A DNA stretch of 64,000 bases. Origin: Euborellia annulipes. Lineage: Eukaryota > Arthropoda > Insecta > Dermaptera > Anisolabididae. Shown here piece after piece: positions 43,840 through 55,183 of this stretch. Every line of letters begins with the position of its first letter. Positions within the stretch are counted from its first letter, which is position 1. The stretch spans positions 1-64,000 of the forward strand of contig JAKCPI010028301.1 of assembly GCA_023213315.1 (NCBI GenBank), written 5' to 3'. A model generated the notes under the pieces. It was not told where the DNA came from, did not search any database, and saw only the letters and a program-made list of their open reading frames with translations. The position numbers and the translations under genes were made by a program.

Positions 43840-44771
43840 CGACTGCCCAGAATTGAACTGAAAATGAATGATAGGGCTCGCCCGTCTTGGGTGACACCAT
43901 TGTTTCCTCTTTCATTTCCATGGCTTTGTTCTAGAGATGCGTGACAAAGCTCAAAATGTCACGCATGCCTGATCCCATATTGCCTATCATTCAACATTCC
44001 ACAATGTTCTAAATGCTCTAAAATTTGGGTGTTGAAATCGTTTTCCATAATTTTGGACAGTATGGAGGTTATTGCTATTGGACGATAGTTGTTGGGAAGA
44101 GAGGAGTCACCTTTTTTTGGGAATGGGTTGAACATTCGCTAATTTCTAAGAGTCAGGAAAAATTTGCCGTGCAAAAGGAGAGGTTGAAAAACCTGGAAAA
44201 TATTGGGACCAATTCGGGGGAACATTTTTTAATGACGATAGGGGGAATACAATCAGGGCCTGGAGATTTATTGACCACCACCTCCTTTATGACTTTTTTA
44301 ATTAGTTTATCTCTAAAATAGATTTTATCCATTGAGATATTATTTGAATACTGGGCCGGAGGATCGCGACTATTGGCTTTATCTTCAATAGTAGAATTAG
44401 ACGCGAAGAGAGAAGCAAAGACTTGGGCTTTGTCAAATGGGGTAGTGGGAATTTTACCATCAGGCAAATCAGGAAAAGTTGCGGCCTTGGCCAAGGACCA
44501 GAAGCGTCGACTACCATTTGAGCAAGATGACAATTGGTAGCATTTCCTCTGCTCGATGGCCCTTTTTGTCTCATTGATGGTCTTCTGATATTCGGTTCTG
44601 ACCTTACGAAACCTATCCCCCACCAACGGTGTTTGGCACCATTTCCAGGTGTCGTTGGCTAGATTTTTGGTTTTAGTGGCTTTCTCACTTTCGACATTAA
44701 ACTATGGTTTGGATTTCTTCCCTTTTGATATATATTGTATTTTAAACGGTATGTACATTTCCACCCCCTGA
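43840..44771 (-). pseudogene. LINE linker and RT N-terminal part
   Basis: Minus-strand frame 44153-44626 has RRFWSLAKAATFPDLPDG, DKAQVFASLFASNS and NKSPGPDCIPPIVIKKC. After a frameshift, PIPKKGDSSLPNNYRPIAIT and NDRQYGIRHA follow toward 43970. These are linker and RT finger motifs of a Jockey-like LINE. The catalytic palm is missing. Its 5' continuation is split by the elements between 44775 and 47470. Confidence 0.85.
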
Positions 44772-44774
44772 TTA

Positions 44775-45475
44775 CACTGTGCTACAAGAAAAAAAAGCCC
44801 CGAGAAAATTCCTTCAGATTCTTAAGTAAAATGACCTCCTGAATCCAAATATGACCTCCGTTTTCCCCCTCCACGTACCGTTTTCTGGGGAGAGCCCCCT
44901 ACTTATTTCCACCCCTTTTCGTTAATTATAGGGCCATGAATCAAATTTGGAGGGATGAAAAGGAATATTTTAGCCTTAACATTTCTTCAGAAGGTCTAGA
45001 GAAGTGAAAAGTTAAAAAACATTAACATTTAGATCCAAGGGGGGGATGTGGGGGGAGGATTTTGTCCCTTAAAATGCAAAAAAATCATTAAAAATGATAG
45101 ATTTTTTTTATTTTTTCACAATTTCTTCACTAATTTTCTACATATTCCAGCGGACAGACCCATCTCACCCTTCCTTAAACATCCCTCAACTAAAAAAAAA
45201 AATATATAGGTTAAAGCGGGTGGGGTGTGAGCGATTCCGGAGCCCTTGCAAGAAGATGGAAGATTCACAGCTCAGTTGGTCAAATTGGCAAATATGAGGC
45301 TATAACTTTTTTTTTTAACGAAAAGGGGTGGAAATAAGTAGAGGACTCTCCCCCGAAAACGGTACGTGGTGGGGGAAAACGGAGGTCATATTTGGATTCA
45401 GGAGGTCATTTTACTTAAGAATCTGAAGGAATTTTCTCGGGGCCAGAAAAAAATGTTTCATTTTGTAGCACAGTG
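44775..45475. mobile_element. Inverted-repeat element with TTA flanks
   Basis: CACTGTGCTACA at the left and TGTAGCACAGTG at the right, arms of about 160 bp (CCAAATATGACCTCCG facing CGGAGGTCATATTTGG). Flanked by TTA (44772-44774, 45476-45478), which would fit PIF/Harbinger. 701 bp, no transposase. Confidence 0.82.
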
Positions 45476-45482
45476 TTATTAT

Positions 45483-46986
45483 TAGGAACCGACCGAATAT
45501 TCGGTTTGGATTACGGTTTCGGCCAGTTTCGGCCGTAGTTTCGGTTTCGGCCAAAAAGTAGCCGAAACTTTCGGCCGGCCGAAACCTGAGTCTGAACAGA
45601 TGGGATGAGACTCGCATGCAAAAAAAAAGGTCAAATGATTTGCACTTGAGGGAGAAAAAAATTTAGGGCCGGTTTTTTCATGTTTGGGTAGTTAGTGAAG
45701 TGTCTGTTAAAGTGCTTTTTTTTGTAGTGCAGAAACTCTTCATTTTTATTCTTATAGTAAAATATATGACATCCCATCATTTTATTTAAAAAAGAAGTAG
45801 ATATATTTGTTATTTTTATTTTGATTCAACTTATTTTAACAATAAAATGATGAGATGTGATATATTTTACAATATGCAAAAGGTTAGATCCACTGGTAAC
45901 TGAGGCAGCCATTTGTTTTTCATTTGCATAACCCAGCCTTGGAGTATATGTATATGTATATATGTCAAGGGCGGATCCAGAGGTGTTTCTCGGGGGGGGG
46001 GGGGGGGTAATCTGGTGTGACTCGTCGCACAGCACACTATTTTTTTTTAATTTCGGTAATTTAAAAGCGCATTCTGTACTTGTTTGCCAGAATATAAATA
46101 CACATCAAATTTTTAAGTATTAATTTTAAAAATTTTACATTAAAAATAAAATTTTTTGCGAAAAAAGGTATTTTTTTTTAATCTCGGGGGGGGGGGGGTA
46201 ATTACCCCTTTTACCCCCCCTGTATCCGCCCTTGATATATGTTGAATTTTTTGCCAAGGTCTCTGTTAAAGTAGTCGGAGCCAAAAGCTCTGGGTACGTT
46301 TTAGCAAAGGGGTGATATTAGAAACACAAGCCAGGCACCAGCATCGTAACTTCATGCATAAAAATAACAGAGGCATTCTTCAATCTATCCCTTTTTTTTT
46401 GTTATTATTCATTTTATGTCAGTCAGGATTTTATTTCTAGGATATTTGGCAAGGTGTTGAAGATGATTATTTGAATATATTCTAATATCCGAGTTGAAAC
46501 TATGTTCGAGGGTTGGCCAACTCCCTCTGGCGTACTCTGGCGAGACGAAGCTTCAACTAAAGCATTTCAAATTTTAAATTTTAGTAAAAAAAATAATTTT
46601 TTTAAAATTAATTATTTTAATTTATAATATTTATTTGAATTAATTTCAATTTTTATTTTTAATAATTTGTATAGTAGAAAACTTCAAAAAACCTTTAATA
46701 CTGAAGAGAGCTTATTCCCTGGAAGAGGGTTTCTGCATTGCACACTACCCATAGGTTTTCTTTCTACCCAAAGATGAAAAAACCGGCCCTTAGTCTCCCT
46801 AAAATAAAGGTAAAATGATTTTGACGGAAGGGAAAAAAAATTTCAAAAAAAAAAAGGTAAAATGAAAAAAAAATTTTTATAGGAAATACATGTTTCGGTT
46901 TCGGTTACGGTTTCGGCCGAAACTAAGGTTGAGGACGAAAATTCGGTTTCGGTTTCGGCTGAAAATCTTGTTTCGGTCGGACCCTA
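45483..46986. mobile_element. hAT element, family H2 copy 1
   Basis: Starts TAGGAACCGACCGAATATTC, ends GGTCGGACCCTA, flanked by GTTATTAT (45475-45482; 46987-46994). Repeated GGTTTCGG/CCGAAA words fill both ends. It contains a nested hAT at 45966-46234. No ORF of note. Confidence 0.9.
45966..46234. mobile_element. hAT element nested in H2
   Basis: CAAGGGCGGATCCAG at the left, CTGTATCCGCCCTTG at the right, flanked by ATATATGT at 45958-45965 and 46235-46242. 269 bp. Confidence 0.92.
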
Positions 46987-47595
46987 GTTATTATGGCTTA
47001 TGTGATAGAGTTAGCCGCCTGAGAAGCCTTGACTCCATTGAAGCAGTAATCACTTCATGGAAATGACGAATAGATGATTCGGAGGTCATCTCATTGGGCT
47101 GAGTGAAATTGCCAAATTTTCCGAGGAATGGGTTTTAGGTGGTTAATGGGATATGTCCAGAGGCGTAACTAGCCCTTCAGGGCGGAGGGGGCGTAGCTCA
47201 ACAGGGGCGCAGTTTTTCGACCAATTTTTTTTTTTTTAGTATACGAATCTCGCTCGACCTTTTTTTTTAGTATTAGAATCTCGTTTGATCTATTTTTTTG
47301 TAATTCTTCTCCTGATTTGTGATATAAAATAAATTTATTGTGAAATTTCAAAAAAAAAAGCCGGAGATTTTGGGGAAAAGCCGGATGCGCGAGGGGCGCC
47401 AAAAGCTTGATCCGCCTGGGGTGGGGGGGGGGGCGAGTGCCCCCTTCGCCCCCACCTGGATACGCTACTGGATATGTCTTGAATATTACCATGTTAAAGG
47501 AGATATTTATTATATTCTATTATTATTTTAATGCGATATTAACTGTGGATGAAGAGCAGAAACAATTTGTTTATTAAAGCTTTTGTGGTTTGAAA
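46987..47595 (-). pseudogene. Probable upstream part of the 43840-44771 LINE
   Basis: After removing the intervening elements the minus strand reads on (an ITASMES-type stretch precedes PFKIQYISKGKKSKP). Frame is poor and assignment rests on continuity. Interrupted by the hAT at 47158-47470. Confidence 0.45.
47158..47470. mobile_element. Short hAT element
   Basis: CAGAGGCGTAACTAGCC at the left and GGATACGCTACTG at the right, flanked by GATATGTC (47150-47157; 47471-47478). 313 bp. Confidence 0.9.
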
Positions 47596-50500
47596 CATAG
47601 GCGTAGCCAGAAATTTTTGATGGGGGGGGTTTAGGATTATTTCTCCCCCCCCCCGACTAATGGGGCAGTATAGGGCGTCTAATGAAATATATGACTAATC
47701 ACTTACCCCACCATTCGCTTCGCCCCCCCCCCTGGACCCACCTTGAGGTGGCTCGGGCCCTCCCTTTCTTAATTAAGTGCCGCAATTTTTCAATCAACTA
47801 GTATCAGGCAATAAATAATGCAAATCTCTTAATTTTATGTATATGGGCCTAAAATATCGGGGTGTCTCTCTATGTGATTCTCTTGACCAGACTCTTATAT
47901 CAGACCTTTTTAAGAAAAAAAATAAAAAATTTATTTATATAATAATTTTTATTATTTTTCATTTGCGAGATTTAATCAATTTTAAGTGGCTTTAATTTTT
48001 TATAAAGCATAACAAAAATCAATTCTTTTCAATGGGAAAATTCTGAACTTTCTCGAATTTTTTGCGTTTTATTTAATTTTTTTTTTTTTTAAGCTAGAGA
48101 AAATTATTATATTTTACTTTCTCTTACCCTATATATGAAATATATAGAGAGAAAAAAATCATTGTGTGGTTTTATGAAACCACGATGCAAGTGAAACTTT
48201 TTTCGGATCGTAGCCGTTTAACTGAAAATTTTCAGAAAATTATTCAATTAAGGTTACTAAAATCGCGTTTTTAATCTTAACTTAACAATTGGAAAATAGG
48301 AAATCAATAGACGCCTTCGGCGGGCGGCGCGGCTAGCCAGGAGGGCTTCGCCCCCTGGATTATATATATACAGTAGGGTGGCCGCAAAAAACAAAAATTT
48401 TTAATTTCTTTCGGCCGAACCTCCTAAAAGTTGTCTTTTGGCTAGAAAATGATAATGGCAAAGTTTTAGCTAAATTGGGTTACGTTAACCCATGCCTCAT
48501 CGGGGTTAAAATTTTGAAAAAGTGCGATTTTATCTAAAAATTCGCAAGTTTTACTTCATAAAACGAAAACCAAGTATCGTAGAAAAGTTATTCTTGGCTC
48601 ATTTCATAGCAAATTTAATTCTCTTGAGGTTTTATAATAACTATTTTTTCATTAAAACGTATAGATTTAGAGATATTTACAAATTACCATTTCGGTTTTG
48701 ATATATTGCTCTTTCTGAAAAATAAATGGAAAGTCACATTATAGACCATTCGATATAACATTTTGCCGGAAAAATATTTCGAAGGGAATGAAATTTTTAC
48801 TGGTTATTTGGGGGTACTCTAGAATACCAATCCTAAGTTTTTGACCTCGAGGACCATGTGGGGGGAGGGGAGGGGGGACAAAAACCTCAAAAATTTGAGA
48901 ATTCTTCAGTTTTTTGCTTATATCTTGTAAACTATTCATATTTTGTGAAATATAGCATAATTCAAAGTTGTAGAGCATTAAATTTGCTAAAATTTGGTAC
49001 ATAAAATGAATTCGTAGACCCAATACTAACGGCCGGTCAAAATTAAATAGAATTTTACTTTTCGAGAAAATTTATCTAAATTTGACCGGTCGTATTACGA
49101 TTTATATTCGGTTTACAAATTCGTTTTATGTACCATATTTTAGTAAATCTAGACCTCTACAACTTTATTTAATGCTATGGTGGAGATAATATGGTTAGTT
49201 TACGCGGTATAACGAAAAACTGAAAAAGACCAACATTTTTGTGGTCTTACTTTTGACCGACCGTATTTCGGTTAATATTGAGTTTACAAATACATTTTAT
49301 GTAGGTAAGCTTAGTAATCTAATCCTCTACAACTTTGTATAGGACTAGGGTAAACAAAATATGTTTAGTTTACGAAATATATGAGAAAAACTGAAAAAAG
49401 TTAAAGATTTTTGAGGTTTTTTCCTCCTCTACCCCTCCAAGTTAAGAGAGGGTCGTCCAAGTCGAAGACTTAGGATATACAATCTGGCGTACCCTCAAAT
49501 AACGTGTAAAAATTTAATTCACTTCGGAATACTTTCTAGGTAAAAAGTAGATAATGACATGACTATTCGTTTTTTCTGATATTTTTTTTCATTTCTAGTA
49601 AATTTGTCCAACATTGACCAGTCGTATTTCGGTTAGTATTGGGTCTACGAATTCATTTTATATACCAAATTTTAGCAAATTTAATGCTCTACAACTTTGA
49701 ATTATGCTATATTTCACAAAATATGAATAGTTTACAAGATATAAGCAAAAAACTGAAGAATTCTCAAATTTTTGAGGTTTTTGTCCCCCTCCCCTCCCCC
49801 CACATGGTCCTCGAGGTCAAAAACTTAGGATTGGCATTCTAGAGTACCCCCAAATAACCAGTAAAAATTTCATTCCCTTCGAAATATTTTTCCGGCAAAA
49901 TGTTATATCGAATGGTCTATAATGTGACTTTCCATTTATTTTTCAGAAAGAGCAATATATCAAAACCGAAATGGTAATTTGTAAATATCTCTAAATCTAT
50001 ACGTTTTAATGAAAAAATAGTTATTATAAAACCTCAAGAGAATTAAATTTGCTATGAAATGAGCCAAGAATAATTTTTCTACGATACTTGGTTTTCGTTT
50101 TATGAAGTAAAACCTGCGAATTTTTAGATAAAATCGCACTTTCTCAAAATTTTAACCCCGATGAGGCATGGGTTAACGTAACCCAATTTAGCTAAAACTT
50201 TGCCATTATCATTTTCTAGCCAAAAGACAACTTTTAGGAGGTTCGGCCGAAAGAAATTAAAAATTTTTGTTTTTTGCGGCCACCCTAATATACAGTAGAT
50301 TGAAGATTTGAATATTTTAAATTATTTTAAAAATTATATTTTATCAATTTAAAAATTGAATTATTAAATCTCACAGTTATTTTTTTATAATTCGTTATAT
50401 ATATTAAATTTCAACTTTCTTATTTTTGTCGTCACGGATTGTGACGTCATAGCTTGGAGTGTCATGGCTTTTTACGTCACCTCGTTACAAAGCGACATGC

Positions 50501-50658
50501 TGATAGAAGAACCAAAAAATTCGTAGTGATATAATAAAAGTTTCACTTTAAAAGTATTTTGTATTATAGAGCTTTAATATCTAGTCATGGCATGGGTCCA
50601 ATGGGGGGGGGGGGGGGGTTTGAACCCCCCAAACCCCCCCCCCGTGGCTACGCCTATG
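47596..50658. mobile_element. hAT element, family H1 copy 2
   Basis: CATAGGCGTAGCCA at the left and TGGCTACGCCTATG at the right, flanked by GTTTGAAA (47588-47595; 50659-50666). It matches H1 copy 1 outside the insertions. It lacks the foldback element (empty site 47886-47916) but has about 2.4 kb of extra sequence (about 48155-50545) containing the TA-flanked element at 48376. Confidence 0.92.
48376..50285. mobile_element. TA-flanked element with 660 bp inverted arms
   Basis: GGGTGGCCGCAAAAAACA at the left and its complement at the right, flanked by TA. Arms about 48376-49045 and 49612-50285 are nearly identical. The middle holds diverged copies of the same module (GACCGxxCGTATT, CTACAACTTT, GTTTTTxxCxCCxC words). 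No ORF. The ends resemble those of the element at 41913. Confidence 0.88.
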
Positions 50659-50666
50659 GTTTGAAA

Positions 50667-50967
50667 TATTATTATTAGGAGAATTTTTAATTATAGAGCA
50701 CATTTTTGTATTAAATATTTATTAAAAATATATAAATACTGTGCAACGTTTCAACTGCTTATTCTGCAGCCGTTATCAAGCACTGTGCACTTGCTCCGAC
50801 TCAAGTGAACTGATTCAGAGTCGGATCTCCGACTTGAGTCGGAGCAAGTGCACAGTGCTTGATAACGGCTGCAGAATAAGCAGTTGAAACGTTGCACAGT
50901 ATTTATATATTTTTAATAAATATTTAATACAAAAATGTGTTCTATAATTAAAAATTCTCCTAATAAT
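50667..50967. repeat. Palindrome of 300 bp
   Basis: Arms of about 140 bp; for example TATTCTGCAGCCGTTATC faces GATAACGGCTGCAGAATA, with a loop near 50801-50830. It carries a GAAACGTTGCAC word after a CTGC/GCAG hairpin in each arm. It lies directly beside the H1 copy 2 duplication. Confidence 0.92.
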
Positions 50968-51101
50968 AACAGAAACAATTTCTTCTCCAATGTATTCAAG
51001 AAACTCCTTTAATCATTCAAACCCGATGCTGCACCTGTTAACCATTATTATTATTATTATTATTATTGGAATTACATATATAGGCAAGAGAAAGTAAAAA
51101 T

Positions 51102-51499
51102 TAGGGTACGACCGAAACAAGATTTTCAGCCGAAACCGAAACCGAATATTCGGCTCAACCTTAGTTTCGGCCGAAACCGTAACCGAAACCGAAACTTGTA
51201 TTTCGTATAAAATTTTTTTATCATTTTACCTTTTTTTTTTTTTTTTTTGAATTTTTTCCCCTCCCGTAAAAATTATTTTACCTTTTTTTTAGAGGGACAA
51301 AATTTTTTTTCTCCCTTAAGTGCAAATCATTGACCTTTTTTTTGCGTGCGAGTCTCATCCCATTTTTTCAGACTCTGGTTTCGGCCGGCCGAAAGTTTCG
51401 GCTACTTTTTGGCCGAAACCGAAACTACGGCCAAAACCATGATTTTTGGCCGAAACTGGCCGAAACCGTAACCGAAACCGAATATTCGGTCGGTTCCTA
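51102..51499. mobile_element. hAT element, family H2 copy 2
   Basis: TAGGGTACGACCGAAAC at the left and CGGTCGGTTCCTA at the right, flanked by GTAAAAAT (51094-51101; 51500-51507). A 398 bp internally deleted relative of 45483-46986. Confidence 0.92.
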
Positions 51500-51589
51500 G
51501 TAAAAATATATGATACACTTATACATTATGATAAAAAGAAAAAAAATTAAAAATTTTTTTTTGACCTTTATAAAAGAGGGCGGGGCGGA

Positions 51590-52010
51590 GTCGGAGAGTC
51601 AAATTAAAATTTTTTTTTAACCAGGAGAGATATCAATTTGGTTTCTTCACTAAAACCTTCCTTAGATAAGAATCTAAATTCGGTGTTTCGGGGTTTTTTG
51701 AAATTCGGCTCCTAAGTGCCCCAAATCGCCAATTTAGGGTAAAAATTTTGATTTTACAATAATGTCTAAACCAGAAGAGATAGCAATTTGCTTTCTTCGC
51801 TGAATCCTTCCTTAGATGAAAATCAAAAATCGTTGTTTTAGGGTTTATTTTTTAAATCGGCCCCTAAGTACCCCAAATCGCCAATTTAGAGTAAAAATTA
51901 TGATTTTACTTTATTTCTAAACCAGAAGAGATATCAATTTGGTTTCTTCACTAAATCCTTCCTTAGATAAAAATCTAAAATAGTTGTTTCAGAGTATTTT
52001 GAAATTCGAC
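51590..52010. repeat. Tandem array, period about 150 bp
   Basis: Three units marked by CCAGAAGAGATATCAATTTG (about 51621, 51771, 51922), each with a CCCCAAATCGCCAATTTA-type word. Related to the interior of the element at 41913. Confidence 0.85.
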
Positions 52011-52545
52011 AGCCCCCCCCCCCCCGAAATTTTTAATTCTTCTATTTCTTCAAATATTAACATGCTTCTTTGGATTTAAAATTCTTGAATGAATATCTAT
52101 CAAGGGGCTTAAAAGTTTAAAGATTTTTTGTATAATTCCCCCCCCCCCCAAAATTTTTAATTATTCTACTTCTTCAAATATTAACATGCTTTTTTGGATT
52201 TAAAATTCTTGAATGAATATCTATCAAGGGGTTTAAAAGTTTAAAGATTTTTTGTGTAATTGCCCCCCTCCGAAATTTTTAATTCTTCTATTTCTTCAAA
52301 TATTACTATGCTTTTTTTGGATTTAAAATTCTTGAATGAATATCTATCAAAGTGTTTAAAAGTTTAAAGATTTTTTGTGTAATTGCCCCCCCCCCAAAAA
52401 AAAAAAAATTTTAATTCTATTTCTTCAAATATTGACATACTCTTTTGGATTTAAAATTCTTGAATGAATATCTATCAAGAGGCTTAAAAGTTTAAAGATT
52501 TATTGTGCAATTGCCCCACCTCCCGAAATTTTTATTTTAAAATTG
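52011..52545. repeat. Tandem array, period about 125 bp, with C-runs
   Basis: Four to five units, each starting with a run of C followed by TTAATTCTTCTATTTCTTC and GAATGAATATCTATCAA words. Confidence 0.88.
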
Positions 52546-52973
52546 TTGATTTTTTTAATAGGTCCCTGCCCGCCTGATTTCATTTGCATGTCCGTCCGCC
52601 AGAATCAGTTTATTAAAGAGAAATTTAGAGTTGCTACCAGCCCGTAATTTTTTCATGGCCTTCAAAAGCCACAGGCCTGGCAGGGCGAATACACAAATTT
52701 TAAACTTGATTTAGTGTATTTTCATTTAGGCAAAATTCATATGGGCTTTAAAATTAAGGGGAAAATTGCTGATCACGTGTCGAGACGCTGCCCGCCAGGG
52801 CCAAGTTGAGATGGGCGCGGCAAAGCCGCGCCTTTCTCAACTTGTATTACAATAAAGCTGAAAAGACGTTTTTTGATTAAGGTACTTCTAGACCACCTAG
52901 AGATATGGGGTTTTTTGCATTCGATTCAGATTTCTCTAAAACCAACTAGAAAAATCCAAATTCTTAAAAAAGT
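52546..52973. other. Unassigned spacer
   Basis: No gene. GAGACGCTGCCCGCCAGGGC near 52785 resembles 42719-42740 and is probably a transposon fragment. Confidence 0.5.
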
Positions 52974-53247
52974 TGTAGGGACAATTTCGGGAAGCCGATT
53001 GAAAGAATATAAGATTGATTATAATTACATTTATTAATATTTATTGAATGTATTTTACATAGCGCAAGAGAGAGATGAGAGAGAGTATTGAGTAGAAAAG
53101 GTGAGGTATAACGAGGAGGAAGGTGCTCATGAGTGAGAGGGCGAATTACGCATGCGCGTTGTTGCGGCCCCACTGCCAACTTCTAATTAGTTGAGTTTCC
53201 CAATGGAAGTCTTCGGTTGGCGCTGAATTTAATTTATATTTTCAACA
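52974..53247 (-). other. Copia 3' LTR
   Basis: In minus orientation it starts TGTTGAAAATATAAATT right after a GAGAGGGGG polypurine tract (53248-53256) and ends CCCGAAATTGTCCCTACA. It contains an AATAAATATTAATAAATG polyadenylation-like region. 274 bp. The 5' LTR is missing. Confidence 0.82.
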
Positions 53248-55183
53248 CCCCCTCTCAAACGATGACTTCATTCTTCTTCCAGGAGCCCCATACTATTGCT
53301 GCAGAAATTGTGTTTTTCTTTAGTTAGGGCTTTTGTGAGTACATCAGCAGGCATCTCTTCGGTGGGTAAATATTTTATTTTAAAGCTTCCATCTTTTAAA
53401 GCTTGGCGAATATAGTGATGCCTTATATCAATGTGTTTCGTTCGAGAATGGTGAACCGGGTTTTCAGCAAGTCGAAGCGCTCCTTGATTGTCACAGCTGA
53501 TTGTTAAAGCCATCGACATTCCAATTTCCTTGAAGAATTTTCTAATACAGGTAGCTTCTCTTGCTGCTTCACTAAGGGCCATAAAGATCCTTGCAAAAAG
53601 AAAAAATTCGTTTTCTTACTATTGTCAATTTCACCTGACTTCCGGAAGTAACTTCCTGTTTATCCATGTATTCGGCTTCAACACTTGATAGAGCCACGGT
53701 TCGTTGCTTCTTCGCCTCCCAGGATATAGCTGAACCTCCAAATTTGAAGACGAATCCAGTGTAAGATTTGCTGTCGATTTTACAATTACCCCAGTCAGCA
53801 TCTGCGAATCCCTTTTGTTTTCTTAAATTTTAATCCTTTATAAATTGTCCCTTTAAGATAACGTAAGATTCGTTTGGCTGCTTTCCAGTGGTCTTCATTA
53901 TAACTAGAGCCCGGATTTTTATGCAGCAAAAACCGCTAAATATGCCATATAATATGCAGTAAAAGTATTAAAATATGCAGCCAAATATGCAATATATTTA
54001 TGGCAAAAATATTAAGTAAATGGCTTCAAATTAAAGGTAAATCATGATTTCTACTGATGTAAAACTAATGGTGTTTTATTTTTGGAAGGAAATGATAAAA
54101 AAAAAAAATTGGTCTCACAATAAAAAATAAATTTAATTAAAAGAAAAAAAAAAAAAAAAAAAACATAGGGAGCAATCCATTGCGAAATTTTTGAATCAAA
54201 CGAGGACCCCTGTTTTGGCATTTTTTTTCTTTAATTAATTTGACTTCGAACTATGAAACACAACTGACTTGATATTCATCCAACGAAAATTCTAGCAAAA
54301 CTAAATTTATTTCTTAAAAGAAGATATAAAGAATAAAAAATTATTTATTTTTTACAATGTAGTAAAAGGATTTAAATTTTTTTTTTTGTTTAATTTTTTT
54401 TTTTTTTTGTTTTTAGAAAAAAAAATTAAAAAATTAAAATAAAATGAAACTTTTACTGAAAAAAATTTAAAATATCCAAAAAGTTTTAAATATGCAACTT
54501 TATGCAATATTGACCAAATATGCAAAAATATGCAATATAGAATTTGAACCCTAGCTCCAAGGGGGCATGATTCGGATAGAAAATTGGTTTCCAGTGACGT
54601 ACCTATTAGCAAATAGAATATGCAATTGCATAGGAATCCGGGCTCTAATTATAACATTTGTTGAACTGGCTTAGAAAATTGACAGCATAGCTTATGTCAG
54701 GTCTCGTACCTATAGCCAAGTACATCAGAGATCCTATAAGTTGTCTATACGGGATGCTCTTCATTGTTTCTTCACAAACATCTTCTGTTTTTGTTAAAAT
54801 ATTAGAAGAATCCAACGGTGTTACAACTGGCTTACTTTCATTCATATTGTATTTAAATAATAAATCAGTAATATATTTTTTTTGGGATAAAAATATTTCA
54901 TTTTTCTTTTCATTCATAGCGAATTCTATCCCTAAACAATAATTTATTTCATTTAAATCTTTCATTTTAAATTTTTCGGCCAAGTTTTTCTTCATTTGTT
55001 TAATCCATTCTTCATCTTTCGAAGCAATAATGATATCGTCTACATAGACTCCTATAAACATATAATTTTTATTTCTTCTGTTGACGTACAAACATGGATC
55101 ATATTTTGTTTCTGTAAAACCTAATTTTATCAAAGTTTCATGGAGTTTCTTATACCACTGCCTTCCGGATTTGAAATTTTAGG
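53248..55183 (-). pseudogene. Ty1/copia reverse transcriptase and RNase H, 5'-truncated
   Basis: Minus strand. The RT part (about 54645-55180) has GRQWYKKL, YDPCLYVNR, FIGVYVDDIIIA (catalytic YVDD), SKPVVTPLD and GSLMYLAIGTRPDISYAV. The RNase H part (53268-53582) has ALSEAAREATCIRKFF, SCDNQGALRLAENP and SRTKHIDIRHHYIR. These are Copia-specific. A hAT (53905-54647) splits them, and about 85 bp of extra sequence with a frameshift separates an EAEYM motif from ALSEA near 53583-53664. The 5' end is cut at about 55183. Confidence 0.9.
53905..54647. mobile_element. hAT element inside copia
   Basis: TAGAGCCCGGATTT at the left and AATCCGGGCTCTA at the right (one base offset), flanked by ATTATAAC (53897-53904; 54648-54655). 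TATGCA/TGCATA words repeat through it. No transposase. Confidence 0.93.

Noticed and set aside
44025..44321. 98-codon + strand protein near 44 kb
   Set aside because: Antisense to a minus-strand LINE RT with clear motifs.
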